Positions 26,515-36,730 of a stretch of DNA of 64,000 nt are shown in pieces (within the stretch, counting starts at the first letter, position 1; each line of letters opens with the position of its first letter). Under the pieces are notes generated by a model. The model worked only from the letters and a program-made list of their open reading frames with translations. It had not been told where the DNA came from and made no database searches. Position numbers and translations under genes: made by a program. Origin of the DNA: Endozoicomonas montiporae CL-33 (lineage in GTDB: Bacteria; Pseudomonadota; Gammaproteobacteria; Pseudomonadales; Endozoicomonadaceae); NCBI RefSeq assembly GCF_001583435.1, contig NZ_CP013251.1, positions 4,911,215 through 4,975,214 of the forward strand, written 5' to 3'.

Positions 26515-27183
26515 TCAGGCCACCTCCTGATCATTCACCAGCAACCCCTGATCCAGAGTCAGCACCCGGTGCCGCATACGAGCCACCAGCGCAAGATCAT
26601 GACTGGCAATCAGTACGGTAACGCCAATCTGGTTAAAGTTCTCAAACAGTTTCATTACTTCGGCAGAGAGATTCGGGTCAAGGTTACCGGTAGGTTCATC
26701 AGCCAGAATCACCGGAGGGCGATTCACCACGGCACGAGCCAAACCCACCCTCTGCTGCTGTCCACCCGACAGGGAAGAAGGCAGCATTTTTTCCTTGTTA
26801 AGCAAACCGACCATATCCAGTGCAGCGCGCACCCGACCGGCAGCTTCTTCACGGGAAACACCGGCAATCGTCAGCGGCAGGGCAACATTATCGAAGACAG
26901 AGCGATCAAACAGTAGCTGATGATCCTGAAACACCAGCCCGATGTTCCGCCGAAAATAGGGAACCTGACCGTGATTCAGGTCTTTAACGTTATGTCCACC
27001 CACCAGCACCTGACCACTGGTGGCCTGCTCCATGCGCATAATCAACTTGAGCAGGGTACTTTTACCCGCTCCGGAGTGACCTGTGAGAAAGGCAATCTCA
27101 CCCCGGCGCAGGTGGAAGCTGACATTCTCCAGCCCCACATGCCCTCCCGGGTAACGCTTGCAGACATTGTCAAAGCGTATCAT
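26515..27183 (-). CDS. ftsE: Cell division ATP-binding protein FtsE
   Basis: 222 residues, the normal FtsE length. Walker A is GHSGAGKST (~36), the Q-loop is FQDHQLL, the signature SLSGGQQQRVGLARAVV (~135) and Walker B VILADEPTGNLDP (~158), with the H-loop ASHDLALV. The N-terminus MIRFDNVCKRYPGG is characteristic. It powers FtsX at the division septum. It sits 17 bases after ftsY and two bases before ftsX in the conserved ftsYEX cluster. Confidence 0.96.
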   Translation of the reverse strand: MIRFDNVCKRYPGGHVGLENVSFHLRRGEIAFLTGHSGAGKSTLLKLIMRMEQATSGQVLVGGHNVKDLNHGQVPYFRRNIGLVFQDHQLLFDRSVFDNVALPLTIAGVSREEAAGRVRAALDMVGLLNKEKMLPSSLSGGQQQRVGLARAVVNRPPVILADEPTGNLDPNLSAEVMKLFENFNQIGVTVLIASHDLALVARMRHRVLTLDQGLLVNDQEVA

Positions 27184-27200
27184 TCAGCATCCTGCTTACG

Positions 27201-28607
<1,407 letters not shown>

Positions 28608-28799
28608 AGACTACTTCATCAAATGGTTTTGGATAGGCCACTGCCGAATTTGCAGTGGGTATAAATCAAGTGCGTATCCTATCTTAAATCACGTTTGCAA
28701 GAAACGAACTTTCCCTGCCCTTACGGAGTCTAATCCCCTGCAACTGAGTTGTTGTGAGGAAAAACAGGCACGGCATGGAATCAACCACCGGAAAAACGC

Positions 28800-29135
28800 A
28801 TGGAACAGGAACAGCCTTTATCAAACTCCAGAATGCTGATTTGGAGCCTTATTGTAGTAGCGGGCGTATTGCTTCTGGCTGCTTTTCCATTGCCTGTGCC
28901 TGAAAAAATGGCGGGTAATCAGGGTAAACCTGAACACCGGGCGAGCCTGAAACAACAAACACTGGGGGCTATTGCCTGTGAATCCGGCTCCCACATCAAT
29001 GTTCGAATCAGCTTCTCCAATGCTCATCCAAACCTTCCGGGCTTCTCCTGCTCTGAATATATCCCTGCAAAAACACCACTGCTCAAACAACTCACAAACA
29101 CCAGCAAACCTCTGGTTATCTCCTTTGAACCGTGA
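28800..29135 (+). CDS. Small membrane-anchored hypothetical protein
   Basis: 111 residues with one strong hydrophobic segment (MLIWSLIVVAGVLLLAAFPL, ~12-31) followed by a polar domain containing two Cys. It looks like an N-terminally anchored periplasmic protein. The gene is on the same strand as rsmD and ends 44 bases before its start, in the divergent space between ftsY and rsmD. The ribosome-binding site is weak (GGAAAAAC). No family is recognised. It could be spurious, but the clear anchor and correct operon orientation favour a real gene. Confidence 0.5.
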   Translation: MEQEQPLSNSRMLIWSLIVVAGVLLLAAFPLPVPEKMAGNQGKPEHRASLKQQTLGAIACESGSHINVRISFSNAHPNLPGFSCSEYIPAKTPLLKQLTNTSKPLVISFEP

Positions 29136-29179
29136 TTTTGCTACAATCGCCCTCCTTTGATTGTTTAGAGATTGCACTA

Positions 29180-29770
29180 ATGGCAAGAAAAACGCCCGGC
29201 AAAGCCTCTTCCAGAGGCGGAAGTGGTCAGATTCGTATTATTGCCGGTGATTGGCGTGGCAGAAAGCTGCCCGTTGCTGACCTTCCCGGGCTGCGTCCGA
29301 CGTCTGACCGGGTACGTGAAACGGTTTTTAACTGGCTGGCACCTTACCTTCCCGGAGCACGGGTTCTGGACTGCTTCAGCGGTACAGGTGCATTGTCTCT
29401 GGAAGCATTATCCCGTGGTGCTAAAGAAGCCGTCATGCTGGAAATGGCAACACCTGCTGTGAAGATGTTAAAAAGCAATCTGTCACTGCTGAAAGCCGAC
29501 AATGGGCAGGTAGTGGCGACCAACAGCCTGCAGTTTCTCAGCAAGTCCTGCGTAGAAGCATTTGACGTTATTTTTCTTGACCCTCCTTTCCGTCAGGGAA
29601 TGCTGGAAGAAACCTGTCATTTATTACAAACCAACGGTTATGTGCACGAACAGACTATCGTTTATGTCGAAGTAGAAAAAGAACTGGACCCACTGCCAGT
29701 GCCTGATAACTGGCAACCATTGAAATCAAAGCAGGCCGGGCAGGTGAGCTTTAATCTTATGTCGTGCTGA
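29180..29770 (+). CDS. rsmD: 16S rRNA (guanine966-N2)-methyltransferase RsmD
   Basis: 196 residues from the ATG at 29180 (MARKTPGKASSRGGSGQIRI), chosen because residues before it are not family-like. Motifs are RIIAGDWRGRKLPV (~18), RPTSDRVRETVFNWL (~40), the SAM-binding segment RVLDCFSGTGALSLEALSRG (~62) and the catalytic DPPF (IFLDPPFRQGML, ~133), the N2-guanine type. RsmD methylates G966 of 16S rRNA in the assembled small subunit. Its place divergent from ftsY is conserved across gammaproteobacteria. Confidence 0.95.
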   Translation: MARKTPGKASSRGGSGQIRIIAGDWRGRKLPVADLPGLRPTSDRVRETVFNWLAPYLPGARVLDCFSGTGALSLEALSRGAKEAVMLEMATPAVKMLKSNLSLLKADNGQVVATNSLQFLSKSCVEAFDVIFLDPPFRQGMLEETCHLLQTNGYVHEQTIVYVEVEKELDPLPVPDNWQPLKSKQAGQVSFNLMSC

Positions 29771-30039
29771 ACATACTGTGCTCTCTTTCCATCAAATCCG
29801 ACTCATGAAGAGGGCGCATTATCCATCCCTCAAAATACCGAACATTCGAAGACAAAAACCCTCAGATTCTCCCTCTTTGCCACACTTTAAAGCCGACCAA
29901 ATAGTGGACGCGCCCCATTTATCTAAGTAATCTTCACTGCGCTGATCCTGATCAAAAAAAGTATTGCCGGTTCGACTTAAGATGCCGGCTCATAACGATT
30001 TCAAACCTATTGTATTTATAAAACCTAAGGAGCGGTTTC

Positions 30040-31128
30040 ATGAAACAACCTGTACGCATTGCGGTGACCGGCGCAGCTGGCAACATCAGCTATTCTCTGC
30101 TGTTCAAGATTGCTGCCGGTGAAATGCTGGGTACAGATCAGCCAGTTATCCTGCAACTGGTTGAGATTCCACAGGCGATGGACAAGCTGCGCGGTGTCGC
30201 CATGGAGCTGGAAGACTGCTCATTCCCACTGGTTCACGGTATTACCCTGCACGACAATCCATTCGATGGGTTCAAGGGCATTCATTACGCCATGCTGGTT
30301 GGCGCCCGTCCTCGCTCCAAGGGCATGGAGCGTGCAGACCTTCTGGAAGCCAATGCTGCCATCTTCTCTGAACAGGGCAAGGCACTGAACGACGTAGCAA
30401 ACCGCGATGTAAAAGCCCTGGTTATCGGTAACCCGGCCAACACCAACTGTCTGATCCTGTCCCGTAATGCTCCTGATCTGGATCCATCCCAGTTCTGTGC
30501 CATGACCCGTCTGGACCACAACCGTTCACTGGGCATCCTGGGCAACAAGCTGGGTGTAAACCCGTCTGACATCGACGGTGTAACCGTTTGGGGCAACCAC
30601 TCCCCAACCATGTACCCGGATCTGCACAATGCAACCGCTCTGGGCGAGTCGGTTATCGATCAGATTGATGAAAGCTGGTACAAAACCGAATTCACTCCTC
30701 GCATCCAGAAGCGTGGCGCTGAAATCATTGAATGGCGTGGTCTGTCTTCTGCCGCATCTGCCGCACAGGCGGGTCTGGATCACATGCGTGACTGGGCACT
30801 GGGCAGCGAAGGCAAGATTGTCAGCATGGGTATCATTTCCGATGGCAGCTACGGCGTAGCCAAAGGCATTTACTACTCCTTCCCGTGCATCTGTGAATTC
30901 GGCAGCTACCAGATTGTTAAAGATCTGGAAGTGAACGAATACGGCCAGTCCATGATGAAGAAGACCGAGCAGGAACTGCTGGAAGAAAAAGCAGCTGTTG
31001 ATCATCTGCTGCCAGCTGACACTGCTGAAAGCCGTGAAAACCTGAGAACGTCTACCGACGGTCAGACCCAGTTTGACAACGGTGTTGATGCTGCTTCTGC
31101 ATACTACAAAGCGGATCGTATCTGCTGA
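30040..31128 (+). CDS. mdh: Malate dehydrogenase (cytosolic/type-2 MDH family)
   Basis: 362 residues. The NAD-binding motif [14 protein letters not shown] (~11), [16 protein letters not shown] (~87, substrate loop with Arg residues), IGNPANTNC, catalytic Asp-Arg region RLDHNRSLG (~157) and catalytic His in [11 protein letters not shown] (~185) place it in the malate dehydrogenase family similar to Burkholderia and mammalian cytosolic forms. Typical members are about 327 residues; this one has a C-terminal extension of some 35 acidic and polar residues (after [11 protein letters not shown]) ending in ADRIC. It interconverts malate and oxaloacetate in the TCA cycle. AAGGAG precedes the start. 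Codon use suggests high expression. Confidence 0.94.
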   Translation: MKQPVRIAVTGAAGNISYSLLFKIAAGEMLGTDQPVILQLVEIPQAMDKLRGVAMELEDCSFPLVHGITLHDNPFDGFKGIHYAMLVGARPRSKGMERADLLEANAAIFSEQGKALNDVANRDVKALVIGNPANTNCLILSRNAPDLDPSQFCAMTRLDHNRSLGILGNKLGVNPSDIDGVTVWGNHSPTMYPDLHNATALGESVIDQIDESWYKTEFTPRIQKRGAEIIEWRGLSSAASAAQAGLDHMRDWALGSEGKIVSMGIISDGSYGVAKGIYYSFPCICEFGSYQIVKDLEVNEYGQSMMKKTEQELLEEKAAVDHLLPADTAESRENLRTSTDGQTQFDNGVDAASAYYKADRIC

Positions 31129-31444
31129 TATACCCATCGCCTTTGAAGATGTGGGGGTGTTGGCTGCTCTTGCTCACCCCAATCACCTACTATTCGCAGG
31201 CTCACTGGCAACGCTCCCAGCGTTGCTCAGCACATACACTCCATCCGTGGAGATAACGGGGCTTCGCTCGTTTGCCGCCTACCCACATCTCCAAATCCAA
31301 TGGGTACAAGCCCATACAATGTTAGCTCCGTCCGGGGCTAACATCCTCAATCCTCCCTGAAGTGACAAATTTCACCCTTTAACCATTGAGCTTTCAATTC
31401 AATCTCTGGCACACTGGCTCTCTACCATTGGAGGACAGCAGACC
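31129..31444. repeat. Structured intergenic segment after mdh with several hairpins
   Basis: Three inverted repeats follow mdh: GCAACGCT/AGCGTTGC (31208-31226, 3-base loop), CTCCA/TGGAG near 31240, and ATGTTAGC/GCTAACAT (31319-31344, 10-base loop). None has a T-run. The repeated CCGTGGAG/CCGTCCGGGG words suggest an extragenic palindromic repeat family. A 95-codon ORF overlapping this stretch is judged spurious. Confidence 0.5.
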
Positions 31445-32914
31445 ATGAGTGAAATTGTTCTGGAAAACAATAATAGAACCACCACCAGTGTGACCGGAAT
31501 ACCGGCTTTAGACACGGAAAGTACACTGACAGGACTGTTACACAAACAGCGCAAAGCTTTCCTTCAAAACCCCTGCCCTTCTGCCTCAGAACGCCGCGGC
31601 TGGCTGCAACAACTCAAACAGGCTCTGCTTAATCATAAGGAAGAACTGATTCAGGCTATTGACGCTGACTTTGGCGGACGCTCCCGCAATGAAACACTGA
31701 TAGCAGAATTTATGTCTTCTCTGGGAGATATTGCTTATGGGAGCAAGCACCTGAAGAAATGGATGAAACCGAGCCGTCGTAGTGTGCCTCTGCATCTGCA
31801 GCCAGCTTCTGCCAAGGTCCTTTATCAGCCGGTTGGCGTTGTCGGCATTATTGTGCCCTGGAATTACCCGTTGTTTCTGGCTATGGGGCCGTTAGTCGCG
31901 GCTTTGTCGGCTGGCAATCGATGCATGTTGAAACTGTCCGAATTTACTCCGGAAACGTCAAAACTGACGACAGAGATTATTGCCAAAACCTTTCCGGAAG
32001 ATCTCATCACTGTGGTGAATGGCGAGGCCGACGTTGCCGCCGCGTTCTCGAAACTGCCTTTTGATCACCTGTTATTTACCGGTTCTACATCGGTTGGCAA
32101 GCATGTCATGCGCGCCGCTGCCGACAACCTTACACCTGTCACCCTGGAGCTGGGCGGCAAATCACCAGTGCTTGTGGATAATGACTTTCCATTGCAGGAA
32201 GCCGTTGAGCGCATCTGCTATGGCAAATCCCTGAATGCCGGTCAAACCTGTGTGGCGCCGGATTATATCCTCATTGAAAAGTCACAGCAGCAGGCGTTCA
32301 TTGACGCCTATATAAAAGCGTTCCGCACCATGTACCCAACGGTCAGTGGCAACCCGGACTATTCCGCGATCATCAATGAGCGTCAGCATGAGCGTCTTCA
32401 GTCGTTAATTCAGGATGCGAAAGACAAAGGGGCAACCGTGGTGACTCTGGATGATGAAAGCATTACAGACGGTTCCCGTCGCATGCCTCCACACCTTATC
32501 GTGAATGCAACAGACGATATGGAAGTGATGCAGCAGGAAATATTCGGTCCACTGCTTCCCGTCATTGCCATCGAAAATCTCAACGAAGGTATTGAATTTA
32601 TTCGTGCCCGACCACGCCCTCTGGCGCTGTATTACTTTGGCTCCAGCAAAGAACGTCAGGAACAGGTTCAGCAAGCAACACATTCCGGCGGTGTCTGCAT
32701 CAATGAAACGTTGATGCACGTGGCCATTGACGACATGCCATTTGGCGGAATCGGTCCGTCAGGCATGGGGCATTATCATGGGCATGAAGGATTTCTGACC
32801 TTCAGTAAAGCCAAATCGGTACTGTCCAAAGGGCGGTTTAACTCTGCAAAGCTGGTGTTTCCTCCCCACAACACCAAGCTCAAGAAGGCTATCCTGAAAT
32901 TTATTTCATCATAG
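31445..32914 (+). CDS. Aldehyde dehydrogenase (coniferyl-aldehyde-dehydrogenase-like)
   Basis: 489 residues of the NAD(P)-dependent ALDH superfamily. Features are VGVVGIIVPWNYPLFLAMGP (~135, cofactor binding), LFTGSTSVGKHVM, the general base in TLELGGKSPVLV (~235), the nucleophile Cys in NAGQTCVAPDY (~273) and EIFGPLLPVI (~365). The short length without an N-terminal domain and the C-terminal membrane-proximal helix (KLKKAILKFIS) fit the class-3/coniferyl aldehyde dehydrogenase group, which oxidises aromatic or medium-chain aldehydes. Substrate is inferred from subfamily only. A weak GGAGGACAG site precedes the ATG. It appears monocistronic. Confidence 0.9.
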   Translation: MSEIVLENNNRTTTSVTGIPALDTESTLTGLLHKQRKAFLQNPCPSASERRGWLQQLKQALLNHKEELIQAIDADFGGRSRNETLIAEFMSSLGDIAYGSKHLKKWMKPSRRSVPLHLQPASAKVLYQPVGVVGIIVPWNYPLFLAMGPLVAALSAGNRCMLKLSEFTPETSKLTTEIIAKTFPEDLITVVNGEADVAAAFSKLPFDHLLFTGSTSVGKHVMRAAADNLTPVTLELGGKSPVLVDNDFPLQEAVERICYGKSLNAGQTCVAPDYILIEKSQQQAFIDAYIKAFRTMYPTVSGNPDYSAIINERQHERLQSLIQDAKDKGATVVTLDDESITDGSRRMPPHLIVNATDDMEVMQQEIFGPLLPVIAIENLNEGIEFIRARPRPLALYYFGSSKERQEQVQQATHSGGVCINETLMHVAIDDMPFGGIGPSGMGHYHGHEGFLTFSKAKSVLSKGRFNSAKLVFPPHNTKLKKAILKFISS

Positions 32915-33008
32915 TAGCCACCAGCTCTACCGTTGAGTCGCCCCGGGAGGCTTGTCCAGGGTTATAAATTTGAGCCTGAAGGCTGATTTCGTTACGATTG
33001 TGCCCTGA

Positions 33009-33545
<537 letters not shown>

Positions 33546-33549
33546 ATGA

Positions 33550-33831
<282 letters not shown>

Positions 33832-33843
33832 TCTCAGACGGCT

Positions 33844-33890
33844 AAAACAAAAGAGGCATTGTTTCTGACAATGCCTCTTTTGTTTGTATT
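33844..33890. terminator. Strong bidirectional rho-independent terminator
   Basis: CAAAAGAGGCATTGT (33848-33862) and ACAATGCCTCTTTTG (33868-33882) form a perfect 15-bp stem with a 5-base loop, followed by TTTG on the plus strand and preceded by A-rich sequence that gives TTTT on the minus strand. It serves the convergent ferredoxin and DUF2835 genes. Confidence 0.9.
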
Positions 33891-33939
33891 TGAAAGTTAT
33901 AGCAATCGCAGCTGTTAGTAGCAGCTATTGAATAGTCAA

Positions 33940-34161
33940 CTAACTCAACCTGCGCAGATCACCCAGCTTACCGTCGTTGCTATAGGATATTTCAAACGTT
34001 CCGTGAATGCCTTCGCGGGTAACGTGTTGAAGCAGGATGTCGTAAGGCAGACTCATGGTAAACCCTTCTCTGGTTCGCACCTGAACACGATGTTTTTTTC
34101 CTTTGTAATAGAGCAGAACCTGCTCAGAGTTCAGACTGATTGAAAACACTGCCGTGTGCAT
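33940..34161 (-). CDS. DUF2835 family protein
   Basis: 73 residues: a short strand-rich protein in the DUF2835 pattern, with SEQVLLYYKGKKHRVQVRTR, then SLPYDILLQHVTREGIHGTF and FEISYSNDGKL. These small gammaproteobacterial proteins have no assigned function; the compact beta fold suggests nucleic-acid or ligand binding, which is speculation. GGAGG lies just before the ATG. It converges on the ferredoxin gene across a shared terminator. Confidence 0.8.
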   Translation of the reverse strand: MHTAVFSISLNSEQVLLYYKGKKHRVQVRTREGFTMSLPYDILLQHVTREGIHGTFEISYSNDGKLGDLRRLS

Positions 34162-34285
34162 GCTGCCTCCATCCCGTGAATGATTAGCTTATATAGTAAA
34201 ATTTAGCAGGTTATCAGCTTATCTTCTGCCTGTGTGAAAAAAGCATAATTCATTGATGCAAAAGGCTTAGAAGTTGTTCATCAGA

Positions 34286-34325
34286 ATATAAAAAAGCCCA
34301 AATGCCATTAAAGCATTTGGGCTTT
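34286..34325 (-). terminator. Rho-independent terminator of the lipoprotein gene
   Basis: AAAGCCCAAATGC (34293-34305) pairs with GCATTTGGGCTTT (34313-34325) in a perfect 13-bp stem. On the minus strand it is followed by TTTTTTATA, giving a textbook intrinsic terminator 20 bases after the stop. Confidence 0.9.
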
Positions 34326-34344
34326 CATCAATCAGGCCAGTGGT

Positions 34345-35169
34345 TTACTGCCCCTGATCAGGCTCAGGAGGCATAAGACCTTCCGGCATTTGCATATTAT
34401 CCGGAATCTGCATCTGCTGCATAACCTGATTAATAGACTCGCGGATGCTGGCAATCATGGCCTTGTAACCTTCATCGAAACCACGGTAGAACGCAATATC
34501 AGTCGCTTTCTGCTCTTCCTGCTGCTCCCCTTCAGGCCGGAAAATCGCCGGTTGCTTGCCTTCGGGGTTTTCACCACTAAAGAAGGATTCCATGGAGGTT
34601 GGCACCGTCAGGGCAACACGTCCGCCTGCCATGTAACCATCGATGAAACGACCTTTCAGGAATGGATTATCGCTGTTGCCAACACCGGCAACCCGATAGG
34701 CATCCTCAGCTTCACACCAGCGATCCTTATATTCACTGGCCTGTTTGCCATCCCGGCAGTCATATTCAAGAAAGCCCAGCTGTTTTACGACGCCATTGTA
34801 ACCGGCGCGATAGCCAGCCTCGAGAGGCTTCTCATTCTGCCCTTCCAGCGCTTCCCGGCTCACAGTGCTGGCCTCAGCACGGCGGGCATCGTTGATACCC
34901 TGACGAAAGCCAGTCAGGAAAGTGCCAAAAGCCTCTTGATCAGCTGCCACAGAACTGGCATCAAACAAAGCTTTGGCCTCGCACCATACCTGTTTCAACG
35001 GATTACTGCTGTCAACCACAGAACAGTCATAAGATTCTTCAGCAGTAATGACACGGCTGTCATCAACCACCGGAGCCACTTTTGGGCATTCTTTAGGCTT
35101 GCTGCATCCCTGCAAAATGGCTAAAACAGCCACTGCGGGCAGAAGACCTACCGAAACAACTTTACGCAT
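34345..35169 (-). CDS. Hypothetical lipoprotein
   Basis: 274 residues. The N-terminus MRKVVSVGLLPAVAVLAILQGC is a lipoprotein signal with lipobox LQGC, Cys22 being the acylated residue. The mature region is hydrophilic, with three short repeats of a Gly-Tyr/Gly-Phe pattern (GFRQGINDARR, GYRAGYNGVVK, GFDEGYKAM) and paired Cys (DCSVVDSS with VWCEAKALF; YDCRDGK with RWCEAEDAY) that look like two disulfide-linked repeats. The tail is Met- and Pro-rich. It resembles no named family. AAGGAG precedes the start and a strong terminator follows, so it is a single-gene unit. Confidence 0.8.
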   Translation of the reverse strand: MRKVVSVGLLPAVAVLAILQGCSKPKECPKVAPVVDDSRVITAEESYDCSVVDSSNPLKQVWCEAKALFDASSVAADQEAFGTFLTGFRQGINDARRAEASTVSREALEGQNEKPLEAGYRAGYNGVVKQLGFLEYDCRDGKQASEYKDRWCEAEDAYRVAGVGNSDNPFLKGRFIDGYMAGGRVALTVPTSMESFFSGENPEGKQPAIFRPEGEQQEEQKATDIAFYRGFDEGYKAMIASIRESINQVMQQMQIPDNMQMPEGLMPPEPDQGQ

Positions 35170-35355
35170 TCAATTCTCCTTCCGGGGATTAAGCACTGGG
35201 TATCTTTGCCTCACGGTGACAGGGAATTCCTATAACTCAGCCGGGATAACAACGATGCAGGCTCGATTTAGTATTTGTTCACCATCGTTTGACGGGGCTG
35301 AGTAAATATAGTTCACAAAATGAACCATTTTCTTTTCTGGTCGGAATACTCTGAA

Positions 35356-36456
35356 CTAATACTTAAAAAGGCTGTTTTTAAGCTGTACTCCTGTCCCAAA
35401 AGAACATAATGCCTGCCAGTTCTGCGGAAGTTTTTGTCTGAATAGAGATAAAAGTTGTTCAAGCGAGCAATCGACACCACAGGCAGGCAAGGCCAGAAGC
35501 TCATTATTCAGCATGAGTTTAACCGTGTGCTTCCCCTGATAACCCTTTACAACAATGTCCAGATGAGCGCCATAACCGACGTTTTCCGATCGGGGCAACC
35601 CCATAATCGCCAGAAAAGTCAGCAGGTTAATATCACTGGCAACATACAGCACAAAGCGTTCGCAACTTTTTCCCTGACAGGATTGATAGTTACTCAGCGT
35701 TTTGACGAGTTCCTGAATAAAGTTGCCACTCAGCAGTTGCAACATTTCCTGATCCTGAACCAGCTTCTGAAAAAACCAGTCCAGCAGACCCAGTAACTGC
35801 TCCTGATCTTCAGGAGTCAGTTTGTCAGGCAGCGGGATGTTATAGAGCTTGCGTATAAGAAGCGCATCCATCAGAGGTATCAGGGAGTAAATCTGTTTTG
35901 GCTTGTTAGCGACTTCAGCCCAATATGAAAAACGTGTTCCGTAACTGGCTCTTTTTTTTTGCCATTCATCGCTGGCTTCCAGTGACTCCATGCGATTTAC
36001 AAAGCCCGGGCAGATGTGATGGGCGCTGAATAAGAAATCAGATTCCGGCGGATAAGCAAACAGTGGCGGAATCTGTGTTTGATCTGGCAGTCCAGTGGGT
36101 GCAACACCAGCGGGATAAAATCCCTGCAGGATGGCATTGGCAGACTGAATAGTGCGATTCAGTCCTTTTGCGATATGACGGCTATAACCACTGTGCCAGG
36201 TTGCCGGAAGGTTATCCTGAAAATAACGCTGCCTGAGGTTTTTTCCCAGTTCGAAACATTGTCTGGTCCCCTCGACGGTCAACTCGCCTTTACCCATAGG
36301 CCAGAGTTCCTCATTCAGGGGAACCCTGGGAGAGCGATCACCATGACGCACCAGACTGATCAAAAAATCCGGTGTATCCGCAATGGCAAGATGGGGCAAC
36401 AGGTGAATGGCTGCCATAAAAACAAACAACACATTCCGGCCAGAAAGATTATTCAT
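35356..36456 (-). CDS. Histidine-acid-phosphatase-like exported protein, HD motif altered
   Basis: 366 residues from the ATG at 36456, which gives a proper signal peptide (LFVFMAAIHLLPHLAIA); the frame is open 11 codons further. The phosphohistidine motif VRHGDRSP (residues ~37-42 of this start) and a second active-site Arg (NRTIQSAN) mark the histidine acid phosphatase branch, which includes prostatic phosphatases and phytases. Where the family has His-Asp near the C-terminus, this protein has Ala-Ser-Asp (LYVASDINLL, ~272-278): the Asp proton donor remains, the His is gone. Four or more Cys suggest disulfides. It is probably periplasmic; activity may be reduced or changed. Confidence 0.82.
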   Translation of the reverse strand: MNNLSGRNVLFVFMAAIHLLPHLAIADTPDFLISLVRHGDRSPRVPLNEELWPMGKGELTVEGTRQCFELGKNLRQRYFQDNLPATWHSGYSRHIAKGLNRTIQSANAILQGFYPAGVAPTGLPDQTQIPPLFAYPPESDFLFSAHHICPGFVNRMESLEASDEWQKKRASYGTRFSYWAEVANKPKQIYSLIPLMDALLIRKLYNIPLPDKLTPEDQEQLLGLLDWFFQKLVQDQEMLQLLSGNFIQELVKTLSNYQSCQGKSCERFVLYVASDINLLTFLAIMGLPRSENVGYGAHLDIVVKGYQGKHTVKLMLNNELLALPACGVDCSLEQLLSLFRQKLPQNWQALCSFGTGVQLKNSLFKY

Positions 36457-36532
36457 TATTCTGTTCGCTTTAGAATTAGCCTTGCGCACAGAATAGAAAA
36501 AATTTTCTGATTAACCAGTGTTCACTGTGATT

Positions 36533-36726
36533 ATTCCAATTCCGCTTTCTAAATATGACCATGAGCAAGTCATTCTGGATTGCGGAACAATACCCTGAAG
36601 GGCATAAAGGCGGAACGACAAGTAATAGCGAGCTACTTGTGCCCTTTGGGTATTGCGAGGAGTTCCAACGCAGCTTCAGTGATTCAGAATGGCTGCGCAA
36701 TTCATAATTAGAAAGTGGAATTGGTA
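36533..36726. repeat. Large imperfect palindrome, MITE-like
   Basis: The outer arms CCAATTCCGCTTTCTAAATA... (36536-36558) and ...GAAAGTGGAATTGG (36702-36724) are inverted copies with three differences. Inner paired blocks follow: AATACCCTGAAGGGCA against TGCCCTTTGGGTATT, and ACAAGTA against TACTTGT around the centre near 36630. The whole stretch can fold into one long hairpin of about 190 bases with no ORF. It lies between the phosphatase gene and the original 3' end of ubiI, just left of the IS1380 insertion. Confidence 0.75.
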
Positions 36727-36730
36727 CTAG

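Noticed and set aside
31073..31360. 95-codon ORF overlapping the mdh 3' end
   Set aside because: No ribosome-binding site and most of it lies in the hairpin-rich intergenic repeat.
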